Positions 48,677-58,844 of a stretch of 64,000 bases of DNA are shown here, piece by piece (the stretch's first letter is position 1; each line of letters opens with the position of its first letter). A program made the translations under genes and the position numbers. The stretch is from the NCBI RefSeq assembly GCF_029714325.1, contig NZ_CP121666.1, forward strand, positions 3,658,001 through 3,722,000, read 5' to 3'. The notes under the pieces are model-generated. The model did no database searches and was not told the DNA's origin. It saw only the letters and a list, made by a program, of their open reading frames with translations. The DNA comes from Bradyrhizobium sp. CB1717. Lineage in GTDB: Bacteria; Pseudomonadota; Alphaproteobacteria; Rhizobiales; Xanthobacteraceae.

Positions 48677-49654
48677 TCAATCCGTGAGGACGACGATCTT
48701 TCCGCCGGCCGCGTTGGCATCCATGCAACGATGGGCCTCCGCGATCTCGGTGAGGTGAAAGACCCGTCCGAGCTGGACGCGAAGCGCGCCGGCTTCGATC
48801 TGCCGTACCAGCTCCTGGAGCGGCGTCTGCATGAAGTCGTCCGGTCCTCCGGAATAGATCGTGAGATTGACGGCGTTCGGGATGACGTCCATCGGGCTGA
48901 ATTGATCGAACCACCATTTGTCCCCGACCATACCCGTCATGCAAACGATGCCGTTCACTCGCGCGCATTGCAGGGAATCGGCCAGCGTCGTCGTGCCAAC
49001 GAGCTCGAGCACCTTGTCGACGCCGCCGCTTGCAGCCTTGACCTTCTCGGCGATCCGGCCGTCATCGATGATGGCAAGATCCGCTCCAACGGAGCGGATC
49101 AGCTCGGCGCGCGCAGGATTGCGCGTGGTCGAGATCACCTCGGCACCGTGCCTGCTCGCGATAGCCGCGGCCGCGAGGCCAACAGAAGTCGTTCCCCCGC
49201 GAACAAGGAGCCGCTCGCCACGCTTGAGCTGCAAGGCGGTGAACAGCGAACCCCAGGCGGTCTGGAGCATCTCCGGCAGTGCGCCGAGCATCTCCCACGA
49301 CAGGCTGGTCTCGAGCGCCTGGACCTGTGTGGCCGGAACGCAAACATATTCCGCGTAGCCGCCGTCGAACTGCCGTCCCATCCCGCCCATGGCCGTCGCG
49401 ACGGTCTGGCCCTTGCGAAACCGGCCACCCGGCGCATCCTCGACGAGTCCGACAGCCTCGATGCCAAGCACGCGCGGGAAGCTCACGCTCGGCGACAGAC
49501 CGCGCCGGGTGAAGAGCTCCGACCGATTGAGGCCGAACGCCTTGACGCGAATGAAAACCTGGTCCGGGGCGGGCGTCGGCACGGGCCAATCCTCGATGCG
49601 CAGCATCTCGGGTCCGCCGGCCTCGCGTATCACTGCGGCCTTCATCTGGGTCAT
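48677..49654 (-). CDS. Zinc-type MDR alcohol dehydrogenase / quinone oxidoreductase-like protein
   Basis: A 325-residue medium-chain dehydrogenase. GLNRSELFTRRG in the N-terminal domain is typical of quinone oxidoreductases, and the zinc-binding cysteines of alcohol dehydrogenases are missing. The nucleotide-binding segment is RGGTTSVGLAAAAIASRHGA, in place of the more common GAxGGVG. FHLTEIAEAHRCMDANAAGGKIVV is the usual C-terminal. It probably reduces quinones or enones with NADPH. It is convergent with the small exported-protein gene, with a six-base gap. Confidence 0.88.
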   Translation of the reverse strand: MTQMKAAVIREAGGPEMLRIEDWPVPTPAPDQVFIRVKAFGLNRSELFTRRGLSPSVSFPRVLGIEAVGLVEDAPGGRFRKGQTVATAMGGMGRQFDGGYAEYVCVPATQVQALETSLSWEMLGALPEMLQTAWGSLFTALQLKRGERLLVRGGTTSVGLAAAAIASRHGAEVISTTRNPARAELIRSVGADLAIIDDGRIAEKVKAASGGVDKVLELVGTTTLADSLQCARVNGIVCMTGMVGDKWWFDQFSPMDVIPNAVNLTIYSGGPDDFMQTPLQELVRQIEAGALRVQLGRVFHLTEIAEAHRCMDANAAGGKIVVLTD

Positions 49655-49805
49655 GGCATGAAAATCCTGCGGGTCCGCTGACTGATTTGCAGGAGAAGGT
49701 GCGAAGATTCAAGCGCAGGCGCTCAAGCCATCCGCGCGGCCGCTGCATCAGGGAAGCAGTCGTTTCTCAATGGCCGGGTTTGGATCGGTGTTCATGCAAA
49801 TAGAG

Positions 49806-49831
49806 CGCGCGCCGGTTGATGCCGGCGCGCG
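49806..49831 (-). terminator. Hairpin terminator of the small exported protein gene
   Basis: Perfect 10-base arms CGCGCGCCGG / CCGGCGCGCG with a six-base loop lie about 39 bases after the minus-strand stop at 49870; CTCTATTT follows on that strand, a modest U-tract. Confidence 0.55.
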
Positions 49832-49869
49832 AAATGGACGAATGGGGTGGCGCGCCTCGGCGCCAGCGA

Positions 49870-50139
49870 TCAGCGCGCTTCGCTCTGCGAATTCGCGCTC
49901 GCAAGCCGCTTCACGCGCGGCGACAGCACCGAGACCTGCGCGGGCGATGCGGGCATGCCGGCGATGATCATCGCGGGCGCGGTCGACTGCTCCTCGACGC
50001 CGGCGCCGCCGAGCACCTGCACCTGCGTCGACGAGATCGGAAACGACTTCACTTCGTAGGAGGGAAGCTCGCCGGCGAACGCGGCAGCGGAGCTGGCAAT
50101 CATTGCACCGGCAATGGCAATCATCGAGAGAGCACGCAT
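49870..50139 (-). CDS. Small exported hypothetical protein
   Basis: An 89-residue precursor. The signal peptide MRALSMIAIAGAMIASSAAA is cut near AFA/GELP. The mature part (LPSYEVKSFPISSTQVQVLG, then VEEQSTAPAMIIAGMPASPA) is short and has no cysteines. GGAG nine bases upstream supports this ATG over one 51 codons earlier. No family is recognised. It lies just downstream of the two-component genes but on its own after 189 bases. Confidence 0.65.
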   Translation of the reverse strand: MRALSMIAIAGAMIASSAAAFAGELPSYEVKSFPISSTQVQVLGGAGVEEQSTAPAMIIAGMPASPAQVSVLSPRVKRLASANSQSEAR

Positions 50140-50328
50140 TTGGAAAATCTCCGTGAAAGATGTCAATCGGAGGTTTGGTCGCGATGATGCCGGGGCAGGT
50201 TCGCTCGTGTGCGAACATTCCTGTTGCCGTCGGCGCAGATATTGGTTGCTTGGTGCGAAAGGATGAAACGGGAAAGAAGTTTTTCGTGCCAATGTTTCCG
50301 GACGGTTTCGCGGACGGAAGGCGACGCC

Positions 50329-51693
50329 CTAGCGCGCCTCCAAAGCCAAGTGCCGCGATCTGGCCGCGGCGGCAGCCTCCGGAAAGCACAGGCGCATCGT
50401 CGTGCCGCGCCCGGGCTCGGAGGCGATCACGAGCTCGCCGCCATGGGCGGCCATGATCTCGCGGACGATCGACAGGCCGAGGCCGGCACCGTCGCCTGCG
50501 CCGTTGCCGGTCTGAAACGGCTCCAGCAGCTTGTGCTCGGCGCCGTCGGGCAGGCCTGCGCCGTCGTCGTCGACCGCAATGCTGCCGCGGCCGAGCGTGG
50601 CGACGATGCGCCGCGCGCCGCGGGCGTGGATGAGCGCGTTGCCGACGAGATTGGCGAGCGCGCTGCGTATGGCGGCATCGACGCCCTGCACCAGGAACGG
50701 ACCTTCGTCGGCCCGCTCGAGCGCAAGCTCGATGCCGGCGTCCAGCGCCGACGGACCGAAATCGGCGAGCACGTCCAGCGTGATCTCGGCAAGATCGATC
50801 GGCCGCTTTTCGATCGCGTGATTTTGCAGGCGCGCGAGGTCGAGCATGGCTGAGACCAGCGACGTCAGGCGGCGGACGTCGCGCACCAGCTCGGCCTTCA
50901 GGGCCGGATCGGGCACGTCGTCGATCTTCGCGCGCAGCAGCGTCAGCGGCGTGCGGAGCTGATGGGCGGCATTGCCGAGGAAGCGGCGCTGCATCCGGAT
51001 ATAGGCGTCGATCTCGCCGAAAGCGCGGTTCAGCGCCTCGACCAGGGGCTTCAACTCGGAGGGGACTTCGGACAGCGATATCAAACCTTGCGGGGCCGAG
51101 GGATCGATCGCGAGCGCGCGGTGCGCGACCCGTTCGATACCGCGCGTGACGAAACGTGCGGCCAGCGCGGAGCCGATGGCGACGGTCGCCGCAAAGGCCA
51201 GCGCCACCAGGATGATCGAAAAGCTGCTGCGGACGAGGAAGCTTCTTGCCATCCGGCCGAAGCGGACCTGAGGCTCGCCGACCATCGTCGTGAGCCGCAA
51301 GGAGCCCCGTTGCTCGACGGCGAGACAGAACGTGCTCTTCTGGTCGTGGGTGCTGAAGACGGACAAGCCGATCGGCCCGCGATAGGGGAATGCGAAAGGA
51401 AGCGCCGGCCGGCGCTCGCTACCATACTCGCTGACGAGATCGCCGACGGATACGACGTACCAGAGGTTCGGGCTGTCGGCCTTCAATTCCTCGAGGGCGG
51501 GAGTCGCACGTACCGTCAGGTTTTGCCCATCGATATCAGTGGCGCGATCGAGAACGGCGGCCACGACCCGGCAGGCCCTGAACTCACGTTCCTCCAACGG
51601 GTACCTCGAGACGAAGATCGCGACCATGATCAAAAAGATCGTTGTGGCGGCGATGCCGAGCGAGAACGCAAACGTACGGGCGATCGACCTCAT
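50329..51693 (-). CDS. Sensor histidine kinase (OmpR-family partner)
   Basis: A 454-residue membrane kinase with two membrane helices (about 8-28 and 156-178) around a periplasmic sensor of some 125 residues that has one cysteine pair (FRACRVV, TFCLAVE). A HAMP-like linker is followed by HisKA with NAAHQLRTPLTLL (H244) and an HATPase with NLVGNALIHARG, DDDGAGLPDG and GAGLGLSIV. The start overlaps the end of the response regulator by four bases (ATGA), so the two are made together. The adjacent divergent mipA gene is a plausible target. Confidence 0.92.
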   Translation of the reverse strand: MRSIARTFAFSLGIAATTIFLIMVAIFVSRYPLEEREFRACRVVAAVLDRATDIDGQNLTVRATPALEELKADSPNLWYVVSVGDLVSEYGSERRPALPFAFPYRGPIGLSVFSTHDQKSTFCLAVEQRGSLRLTTMVGEPQVRFGRMARSFLVRSSFSIILVALAFAATVAIGSALAARFVTRGIERVAHRALAIDPSAPQGLISLSEVPSELKPLVEALNRAFGEIDAYIRMQRRFLGNAAHQLRTPLTLLRAKIDDVPDPALKAELVRDVRRLTSLVSAMLDLARLQNHAIEKRPIDLAEITLDVLADFGPSALDAGIELALERADEGPFLVQGVDAAIRSALANLVGNALIHARGARRIVATLGRGSIAVDDDGAGLPDGAEHKLLEPFQTGNGAGDGAGLGLSIVREIMAAHGGELVIASEPGRGTTMRLCFPEAAAAARSRHLALEAR

Positions 51694-52370
51694 CGCGGCG
51701 TTGCCAGCCGCAGGATGTAACCGATGCCGCGCATGCTGCGGATCTCGACGTCGCCGCCGAATGCGGCCAGCTTCTTCCTCAGGCGCGAGACCTGCGCTTC
51801 GAGCGTATTGGATTCGATCTCGTCGTCGAAACCGTAGATTTCCTCGATCAGGGCGGCGCGGGTGATGACGCGGTCGCGCCGCATCAGCAGTGCGCCCAGG
51901 ATCAGCGCCTCGCGCCGCCGCAGCAGGATTTTCCTGTCGGCGACCACGACTTCGTTGCTGCCGAGATGCAGCTCGACATTGCCGAGCGACAGCACGGCAG
52001 GTGCGAGCAGGCGGGGCCGACGCAACACGGCGCGCACCCGCGCAAGCAGTTCCTGCGGTTCGAACGGCTTGCCGAGATAGTCGTCGGCACCGCCGTTGAG
52101 ACCGTCGACGACGTCCTCCTTGGTGTCCTTGGACGTCAGCATGATGATCGCGGGGCGATCCGGCGACTGGCTCAGCGCGGTGACCACCTCCAGCGCATCG
52201 CCGTCGGGCAGCATGCGGTCGACGATCGCGAGATCATATTTGAAATTGTCCAGCGCCTGGCGGGCATCGGCAATCGAGCCGACCAGGTCGACGACGCCGT
52301 GCAACTGCCCGAGCAGGCGGCTGACATAGGCGCCGATCTGCGGTTCGTCTTCGATCACGAGCGAGCGCAC
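51690..52370 (-). CDS. OmpR-family response regulator
   Basis: About 226 residues from a GTG preceded by AAGGA. The receiver spans about 1-118 with EDE at the N-terminus, the acceptor aspartate in AIVDRMLPDG (D51), and KPFE for the conserved lysine. The C-terminal winged helix includes LLRRREALILGALLMRRDRV and LEAQVSRLRKKLAAFG with IRSMRGIGYIL. Longer versions of the frame to the right lack coding character. It is co-transcribed with the kinase. Tandem 11-base direct repeats in the upstream space are a likely operator. Confidence 0.92.
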   Translation of the reverse strand: MRSLVIEDEPQIGAYVSRLLGQLHGVVDLVGSIADARQALDNFKYDLAIVDRMLPDGDALEVVTALSQSPDRPAIIMLTSKDTKEDVVDGLNGGADDYLGKPFEPQELLARVRAVLRRPRLLAPAVLSLGNVELHLGSNEVVVADRKILLRRREALILGALLMRRDRVITRAALIEEIYGFDDEIESNTLEAQVSRLRKKLAAFGGDVEIRSMRGIGYILRLATPR

Positions 52371-52551
52371 GCGGGTCGTCCTTGACTGTCTTGGGGCGAC
52401 AGGGCCCCCATCTTGACGCTTCCTGGCCGAAGTCCGGCGGTTCGGTTCGTGCGCGCGGTTCCGTTTAAGGCAGCGAGCTTGGCGAATAAAAGGCAGGAAC
52501 GGAGAGGTTGAACGGCACGCGCGGTCAAAACTTGTGCGCGTGAACTCGTCC

Positions 52552-52573
52552 CGGGCAATGTTCGGGCAATGTT
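52552..52573 (+). promoter_or_regulatory. Tandem 11-base direct repeat, possible OmpR-type operator
   Basis: CGGGCAATGTT occurs twice without a gap in the 341-base space between the divergent response regulator and mipA-like genes. An 11-base period fits OmpR/PhoB-family dimers on one face of DNA. The rest of the space shows no gene. Confidence 0.5.
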
Positions 52574-52711
52574 GGTCCCCTGGCGCACCCCGCGCGGAAT
52601 GTCGCAGGGACGATTGGCCGTTGCAATCTTGGGGCAATTTTGCCGGACCACATGCTGGGCTCCTAACCACACCAGTCGACTCGGCCAGGAAGGCCGGTCC
52701 GGGGCCCTGAA

Positions 52712-53599
52712 ATGAAGCATATTGACGAAGCCGCTCTCCGCCTCACGGTGAATGCGCGGTGGACGACCGCCTGTCTTGCCGCACTCGGTGCGATCATGGC
52801 GACCGCGCAATCCGCATCGGCGCAGACCGCGTTCACGCTGCCGGCTCCGCCATTCGAGCTGCCGATGCTGCCGTCGCCGTCCGGCAACTGGACTGTCATG
52901 GTCGGCATCGGTGGCGAATACACGCCTGACTTCGTCGGATCGAAGAACAGCAAGTTTCGTCCGATCCCGATCTTCACCATCCGCCGCGCCGGATCGATCG
53001 ACCAGTTTCGCGGTCCGCGCGACAGCGCCAGCATCGCGCTGCTCGACGTCGGCAATTTTCGCGCGGGTCCTGCGTTCAAATACGTCTCCTCGCGCAAGAG
53101 CGACAAATATGCCGAGCTGACAGGTCTCGGCGACGTCAAGGCGGCCTATGAGCTCGGCGGCTTCGTCGAATATTATCCGGTGGACTGGCTGCGCCTGCGC
53201 AGCGAGTTGCGCCAGGGCATGGGTGGCCATACCGGAACAGTCGCGGACGTCTCCGCCGACGTCATCGTACCGCTGATCCAGAGACTCACGATCTCGGCCG
53301 GCCCGCGCTTCACCTGGAAGAGCACGAAGGCGACCGAGCCGTATTTCGGCGTCGACGCCGTGCAGGCGCTGGCATCGGGGTTGCCGATGTACAATGCCAG
53401 GGGCGGCGCGCACTCGGTCGGCTTCGGCAGCCAGATCTCCTACCGCGTCAATCCGCAGTGGGAGGTCCATGCCTATGTCGAATACGAGAAGCTGCTGGGC
53501 GATGCCGCGGACAGTCCGCTGGTGAAGCTGCGGGGATCGTCGAACCAGACCACCGTCGGCATCGGTGCGTCCTATTCGTTCGACTTCAGGATTCGGTGA
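52712..53599 (+). CDS. MipA/OmpV-family outer membrane protein
   Basis: A 295-residue precursor. The signal peptide ends at SASAQ (about residue 38). The mature part is a predicted beta barrel with alternating aromatic strands: VMVGIGGEYTPDFVGSKNSK at the start, EYYPVDWLRLRSELRQGMGG in the middle, and a C-terminal strand GASYSFDFRIR. MipA binds lytic transglycosylase MltA and MrcB in E. coli, and relatives respond to antibiotics or osmotic change. It is divergent from a two-component system and precedes a small exported-protein gene by seven bases. Confidence 0.9.
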   Translation: MKHIDEAALRLTVNARWTTACLAALGAIMATAQSASAQTAFTLPAPPFELPMLPSPSGNWTVMVGIGGEYTPDFVGSKNSKFRPIPIFTIRRAGSIDQFRGPRDSASIALLDVGNFRAGPAFKYVSSRKSDKYAELTGLGDVKAAYELGGFVEYYPVDWLRLRSELRQGMGGHTGTVADVSADVIVPLIQRLTISAGPRFTWKSTKATEPYFGVDAVQALASGLPMYNARGGAHSVGFGSQISYRVNPQWEVHAYVEYEKLLGDAADSPLVKLRGSSNQTTVGIGASYSFDFRIR

Positions 53600-53606
53600 G
53601 CCGCCA

Positions 53607-54347
53607 ATGCGTCGCATTGCTGCTCTATGGATTGGCCTCGCGGTCGCGTCCGCCGTCCTCGGTGCCGCCGCAGCGTTCGAAACGCGCGCGACGAAGCTCC
53701 AGGCGATCAAGACCGTCGGCATCGTCTCGGCCATCGGTGAGGAGATGAGCCTGACGCGCGCCGGCCTGACCGGGCTTGGCAACACCGGGCAAAGTTCCTC
53801 GATCAGCGCATGGGGACTCGATGAATTGATCGTCCAGCAGGCGACGAAGCTCTTGAGCGGACGCTTTCGCGTGCAGCCGGTGACTTACAGGCGCGCCGCG
53901 TTCGCTGCCGTCAGGGATTCGGCGGTCGCGCCCGTCAATCTCCTGCGCAGCGATCCGTTCAAGGAATTGGTTCGCAGCGACGTCGCCCCGCAGGGGCTGG
54001 ATGCCTACATCGTCATCACCCGGGCAAGATCGAAACTCGGCAACGGCCGCAACGTCGAGGGCGTCGGAATGGCCGAATACCGGACGCTCCTTGCCGATTA
54101 CGGCCTGATCCACGCGCTGTACGAAGTCCGCATCATCGACGGCAAGTCGTTCGACGTGATCGAGAAGCGGGCGGCGGCGCCGCTCGACAACACCGGGACC
54201 CTGCGGCTCGCCGGCCCGAGCGGACCGGTCGATGAGACATTTGGCGGTTTGGCTTCGGGCGAACGGCTGCGCGCGGCGATCGCGGACTTGATCACGCGCA
54301 GCCTGCCCGTCACATTGGGCGACATGCACCTGATCGATGGTCAGTGA
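53607..54347 (+). CDS. Exported hypothetical protein
   Basis: A 246-residue precursor with a signal peptide (IGLAVASAVLGAAAAFE). The mature part has LQAIKTVGIVSAIGEEMSLT and GLDAYIVITRARSKLGNGRN, alternating strands and helices that suggest a globular alpha/beta fold, without cysteines. It starts seven bases after the mipA-like gene and is almost certainly in the same transcript, so an envelope role under the same two-component control is likely. No family is recognised by me. It converges on garD with a four-base gap. Confidence 0.7.
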   Translation: MRRIAALWIGLAVASAVLGAAAAFETRATKLQAIKTVGIVSAIGEEMSLTRAGLTGLGNTGQSSSISAWGLDELIVQQATKLLSGRFRVQPVTYRRAAFAAVRDSAVAPVNLLRSDPFKELVRSDVAPQGLDAYIVITRARSKLGNGRNVEGVGMAEYRTLLADYGLIHALYEVRIIDGKSFDVIEKRAAAPLDNTGTLRLAGPSGPVDETFGGLASGERLRAAIADLITRSLPVTLGDMHLIDGQ

Positions 54348-54351
54348 GCTT

Positions 54352-55893
54352 CTAGGTCACCGGCGCCGGATTGAACAGCGTGAGATCGTTGTGGATGCCC
54401 CAGCGATCCGACCACGGTTTTGTGCGGCCGGAGGCGACGTCGAGGATCAGGCGGAACAGGTCCCAGCCGCATTCCTCGATGGTCTTCTCGCCGGTGGCGA
54501 TGCTGCCTGAATCGAAGTCGATCAGGTCCTTCCAGCGCCGCGCGAGCTCGCTGCGGGTCGCGACCTTGATCACGGGCGCGGCCGCGAGGCCGTAAGGCGT
54601 GCCGCGGCCGGTGGTGAACACCTGCAGCGTCATGCCGGAGGCGAGCTGGAGCGTGCCGCAGATGAAGTCGCTTGCGGGCGTTGCCGCGAACAGCATGCCC
54701 TTCTGCGTCGCCTTCTCGCCGGGCGAGAGCACGCCAGTGATCGCGCTCGAGCCGGACTTGACGATCGAGCCGAGCGATTTCTCGACGATGTTGGCAAGAC
54801 CGCCCTTCTTGTTGCCGGGCGTGGTGTTGGCGCTGCGGTCGGCGCCGCCGCGGGCGAGATAAGAGTCGTACCAGGCCATCTCGCGCACCAGGGCGCGGCC
54901 GACATCCTCGTTGATCGCGCGTCGCGTGAGCAGCTGAATGGCGTCGCGCACTTCCGTGACTTCCGAGAACATCACGGTGGCGCCGGCGCGCACCAGCAGG
55001 TCCGCGGCAAAGCCGACGGCGGGGTTGGCGGTGACGCCGGAGAAGGCGTCGCTGCCGCCGCATTGCAGGCCGATGACGAGATCGGAAGCCGGGCAGGTCT
55101 CGCGCTTGCGGGTGTTGAGCACCTTCAGCCGCGCCTCGGCCTGGGTCATGATCGCATCGACGATCGCGCCAAAGCCGTCGAAGGCCTCGTCCTGCATGCG
55201 GACGATGGCATCGCTCACGCCTTCCGGCACCAGGCGCTCGGGCGCCAGCTTCTCGCAGCCGAGGCCGACGACGAGGATCTCGCCGCCGAAGTTCGGGTTG
55301 AGCGCGAGGTTCTGCAGGGTGCGGATCGGCACCACCGCGTCGGGCGCGGTGATGGCGACGCCACAGCCATAGGCATGCGTCAGCGGCACGACGTCGTCGA
55401 CGTTCGGATATTTCGGCAGCAGCTCTGCGCGGATTCGCTTCACCGCATATTCCATCGTGCCCTTGACGCATTGCACGGAGGAGGAGATGCCGAGGATGTT
55501 CTTGGTGCCGACCGAGCCGTCCGGATTGCGGTAGCCTTCGAAGGTGAAACCTTCGAGCGGCGGCAGCGGTGCGGGGACGGCGGTGGAGATTTCCAGCTTG
55601 TCGAGGGCAGGGGCCTCCGGCATGCGGATGCGGGCTTCATCGACCCATTCGCCGGCCAGGATCGGCGAGAGCGCGTAGCCGATGATCTCGCCATAGCGGA
55701 TGATCGGTTCGCCTTCAGCAATGTCGACCAGCGCGGTCTTGTGTCCCTGCGGCACGAAGGCGCGTAGCGTCAGGCCGCTGGCAAAGCGGGAGCCGACGGG
55801 AAGCCCGAAATCATTGACCACGATCGCGACGTTGTCGCGCTCGTTGAGCTTGATGTAGCGGGGCTGCTCTTTCGCTGCGACGTCCTGGTCCAT
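54352..55893 (-). CDS. garD: Galactarate dehydratase (UxaA/GarD family)
   Basis: A 513-residue enzyme. The N-terminal SAF-like domain (about 18-110) is followed by the catalytic altronate/galactarate dehydratase part with [40 protein letters not shown] and [11 protein letters not shown], the metal-binding cysteine and histidine positions of the family, and the end [14 protein letters not shown]. It converts galactarate to 5-keto-4-deoxyglucarate. The length and the GTPYG motif fit GarD rather than UxaA. GGAGG precedes the ATG. It is the last gene of the aldarate cluster. Confidence 0.9.
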   Translation of the reverse strand: MDQDVAAKEQPRYIKLNERDNVAIVVNDFGLPVGSRFASGLTLRAFVPQGHKTALVDIAEGEPIIRYGEIIGYALSPILAGEWVDEARIRMPEAPALDKLEISTAVPAPLPPLEGFTFEGYRNPDGSVGTKNILGISSSVQCVKGTMEYAVKRIRAELLPKYPNVDDVVPLTHAYGCGVAITAPDAVVPIRTLQNLALNPNFGGEILVVGLGCEKLAPERLVPEGVSDAIVRMQDEAFDGFGAIVDAIMTQAEARLKVLNTRKRETCPASDLVIGLQCGGSDAFSGVTANPAVGFAADLLVRAGATVMFSEVTEVRDAIQLLTRRAINEDVGRALVREMAWYDSYLARGGADRSANTTPGNKKGGLANIVEKSLGSIVKSGSSAITGVLSPGEKATQKGMLFAATPASDFICGTLQLASGMTLQVFTTGRGTPYGLAAAPVIKVATRSELARRWKDLIDFDSGSIATGEKTIEECGWDLFRLILDVASGRTKPWSDRWGIHNDLTLFNPAPVT

Positions 55894-56006
55894 CTGCGCT
55901 TGCCTCCGAAACCGTAGGGTGGGCAAAGGCGCAACGCGCCGTGCCCACCGTCTTCACACCGAGCGTAAGCGGTGGGCACGCTTCGCTTTGCCCACCTTAC
56001 GATGTC

Positions 56007-57455
56007 TCAACCCGGGAACGTATAAGCCGTCTTCACCGTGGTGTAGAACTCGCGGGCATAGGAGCCCTGCTCGCGGGCGCCGTAGCTCGAGCCCTTCCGG
56101 CCGCCGAACGGCACGTGATAGTCGACGCCGGCGGTCGGCAAATTGACCATCACCATGCCGGACTCGCTGTTGCGCTTGTAGTGCGAGGCGTATTTCAGGC
56201 TGGTGGTGCAGATGCCGGAGGCGAGGCCGAACTCGGTGTCGTTGGAGATCGCGAGCGCTTCCTCGTAGTTCTTGGCGCGGATGACGGCGGCGACCGGGCC
56301 GAAGATCTCCTCACGCGCGATGCGCATGTTGTTGTTGGCTTCGGTGAACAGCGCCGGCTGCAGATAGTGACCGGGGTTCTCGCGCTTGAGCAGTTCGCCG
56401 CCGAAGGCGAGCTTGGCGCCCTCGTCCTGTCCGATCTTGATGTAGCGCAGGTCCTGGTCGAGCTGGCTCTGGTCGACCACGGGGCCGATATGCACGCCGG
56501 CCTTGAGCGCGTCGTCCACGGAGAGGCCGCTCAGGCGCTCGGCCATGGCCGCGACGAAGCGATCATGGATGCCTTCGGTGACGATCAGGCGGGAGGACGC
56601 CGTGCAGCGCTGGCCGGTCGAGAAATAGGCGCCGTTGACGGCGACCTCGACGGCGGTCTTGAGGTCGGCGTCGTCGAGCACGACCAGCGGATTCTTGCCG
56701 CCCATCTCGAGCTGGAACTTCTTCATCGGGTTCGAGAGCACGCAGGCCTGCGCGATCTTGCGCCCCGTTTGCACCGAGCCGGTGAAGGAGATCGCCGCGA
56801 CGTCGGGATGATCGAGAAGCGTCTGGCCCACCACCGAGCCGGAGCCGACCACGAGGTTGAACACGCCAGCGGGAATGCCGGAGCGGGTGATGATTTCGGC
56901 GAGCGCGTGGCCCGAGCCGGGCACCAGCTCGGCCGGCTTGAACACCACGGTGTTGCCGTAGCAGAGCGCGGGCGCGATCTTCCAGGCGGGGATCGCGATC
57001 GGGAAATTCCAGGGCGTGATCATGCCGATGACGCCGACCGGCTCGCGGGTGAGCTCGACGTCGAGGCCGGGACGCACCGAGGCGCCCTTCTCACCGATCA
57101 GCCGCAGCGCTTCACCGGCGAAGAACGCGAAGATCTGGCCGGCACGGGCGACCTCGCCGATGCCTTCGGGCAGCGTCTTGCCTTCCTCGCGGGCGAGCAG
57201 GCGGCCGAGCTCTTCCTTGCGGGCGAGGATTTCAGTCGAGATCTTGTTGAGCGCGTCGTAACGCACCTGCGGGGTCGACTGCGCCCAGGCGGGGAAGGCG
57301 GCCTTGGCGGCGGCGATCGCCTTCTCGGTCTGCGCCTTGTCGGCCTTGGCGTATTCGCCGACGAGATCGTTGGTGTTGGAGGGATTGATGTTCTTGGTGA
57401 CGCCGGAGCCGTCGACCCATTCGCCGCCGATGAAGTTCTTCAGGATCGCAGTCAT
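56007..57455 (-). CDS. 2,5-dioxovalerate (alpha-ketoglutarate semialdehyde) dehydrogenase
   Basis: A 482-residue NAD(P)-dependent aldehyde dehydrogenase. Active-site residues are N150 in ITPWNFP, E250 in LEMGGKNP and C284 in GQRCTASS. It closes the pathway by oxidising alpha-ketoglutarate semialdehyde to 2-oxoglutarate, a role inferred from the flanking dehydratases since the fold itself is generic. The ATG has GGAGG in front and gives the usual family length. It lies 19 bases after gudD and 113 bases before garD. Confidence 0.9.
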   Translation of the reverse strand: MTAILKNFIGGEWVDGSGVTKNINPSNTNDLVGEYAKADKAQTEKAIAAAKAAFPAWAQSTPQVRYDALNKISTEILARKEELGRLLAREEGKTLPEGIGEVARAGQIFAFFAGEALRLIGEKGASVRPGLDVELTREPVGVIGMITPWNFPIAIPAWKIAPALCYGNTVVFKPAELVPGSGHALAEIITRSGIPAGVFNLVVGSGSVVGQTLLDHPDVAAISFTGSVQTGRKIAQACVLSNPMKKFQLEMGGKNPLVVLDDADLKTAVEVAVNGAYFSTGQRCTASSRLIVTEGIHDRFVAAMAERLSGLSVDDALKAGVHIGPVVDQSQLDQDLRYIKIGQDEGAKLAFGGELLKRENPGHYLQPALFTEANNNMRIAREEIFGPVAAVIRAKNYEEALAISNDTEFGLASGICTTSLKYASHYKRNSESGMVMVNLPTAGVDYHVPFGGRKGSSYGAREQGSYAREFYTTVKTAYTFPG

Positions 57456-57474
57456 CTCATTCCTCCAGAGTTTC

Positions 57475-58818
57475 TTAACGGACGAGGCAGGGACGCTTGT
57501 CGTCAAACGTCCAGCCGGGGATCAAGTCCTGCATGGCCATAGCGTCATCCCGGGCGCCGAGTCCATGCTTCTTGTACAGCTCATGCGCGGCCTCGACGGC
57601 GGCGCGGTCGATCTCGATGCCGAGGCCCGGCCTGTCAGGCACGGCGATCTTGCCACCCTTGATCTGGAGCGGCTCTTTTGTCAGGGCCTGGCCGTCCTGC
57701 CAGATCCAGTGGGTATCGATCGCGGTGACCTTGCCGGGAGCAGCGGCGCCGACATGGGTGAACATCGCGAGCGAAATGTCAAAGTGGTTGTTGGAGTGCG
57801 AGCCCCAGGTCAGGCCGTTGTCACGGCAGGTCTGGGCCACGCGCACCGATCCTTGCATGGTCCAGAAATGGGGATCGGCGAGCGGGATGTCCACCGCGCC
57901 CAGGCGCAGCGCATGGGAGAGCTGCCGCCAGTCGGTGGCGATCATGTTGGTCGCGGTCGGCAGGCCCGTGGCGCGGCGGAACTCGGCCATGATCTCGCGG
58001 CCGGAGAAGCCGGCCTCGGCGCCGCAGGGATCCTCGGCATAGGCGAGGATGCCGTGCATGTCCTTGCAGAGGCGGATCGCCTCATCCAGCGACCAGGCGC
58101 CGTTCGGGTCCAGCGTGACGCGCGCGTTGGGGAAGCGCTTTGCGATCGCGGTGACGGCCTCGATCTCCTGCTCGCCGCGGAGCACGCCGCCCTTGAGCTT
58201 GAAGTCGGCGAAGCCGTAATGGTCGTGGGTGGCTTCCGCGAGCCGGACCACGGTCTCGGGCGTCATCGCTTCCTGGTGGCGGAGGTTGAACCAGTCGGGC
58301 TTGCCGGTCTCGCCCGTGACGTAGTCGAGCTTGGATTTACGGCGGTCGCCGACGAAGAAGAGATAGCCGAGCGTCTCGACGCTCTTGCGCTGCTGGCCTT
58401 CGCCGAGCAGGGCGGCGACCGGCAGGTTGAGATGCTGGCCGAGCAGGTCGAGGAGGGCGGATTCGATCGCCGTGACCGCATGGATCATCACCCGCAGGTC
58501 AAAGGTCTGCTTGCCGCGGCCCCCGGCATCGCGGTCGGCAAAGGCGGTCCTGATATCGGCGAGGATGTTGTTCATCGCGCCGACGGTCTTGCCGATCACG
58601 AGATCGCGCGCGTCCTGGAGCGTCTGCCAGATCTTCTGTCCGCCCGGCACCTCGCCGACGCCGGTGTGGCCGGCATTGTCGGTGAGGATGACGATGTTGC
58701 GGGTGAAGAACGGCGCATGCGCGCCGCTGAGGTTGAGGAGCATGCTGTCGCGGCCGGCGACCGGGATCACCTGCATCGCCGTGACGACCGGTGCACCAGA
58801 AATCTCAGTCTCGGCCAT
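57475..58818 (-). CDS. gudD: Glucarate dehydratase
   Basis: A 447-residue enolase-superfamily dehydratase. The KxK base is K207/K209 in ADFKLKGG, the metal ligands are in [16 protein letters not shown] and ATNMIATDW, and the H/D dyad is H341 in SHSNNHFD and D315 in LADPHFW, each two positions after the E. coli numbering. It dehydrates D-glucarate (and L-idarate) to 5-keto-4-deoxyglucarate. It lies 26 bases downstream of kdgD in the same operon. Confidence 0.95.
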   Translation of the reverse strand: MAETEISGAPVVTAMQVIPVAGRDSMLLNLSGAHAPFFTRNIVILTDNAGHTGVGEVPGGQKIWQTLQDARDLVIGKTVGAMNNILADIRTAFADRDAGGRGKQTFDLRVMIHAVTAIESALLDLLGQHLNLPVAALLGEGQQRKSVETLGYLFFVGDRRKSKLDYVTGETGKPDWFNLRHQEAMTPETVVRLAEATHDHYGFADFKLKGGVLRGEQEIEAVTAIAKRFPNARVTLDPNGAWSLDEAIRLCKDMHGILAYAEDPCGAEAGFSGREIMAEFRRATGLPTATNMIATDWRQLSHALRLGAVDIPLADPHFWTMQGSVRVAQTCRDNGLTWGSHSNNHFDISLAMFTHVGAAAPGKVTAIDTHWIWQDGQALTKEPLQIKGGKIAVPDRPGLGIEIDRAAVEAAHELYKKHGLGARDDAMAMQDLIPGWTFDDKRPCLVR

Positions 58819-58844
58819 CGCATGCTCCTCCCTGTTGTCGTCTG

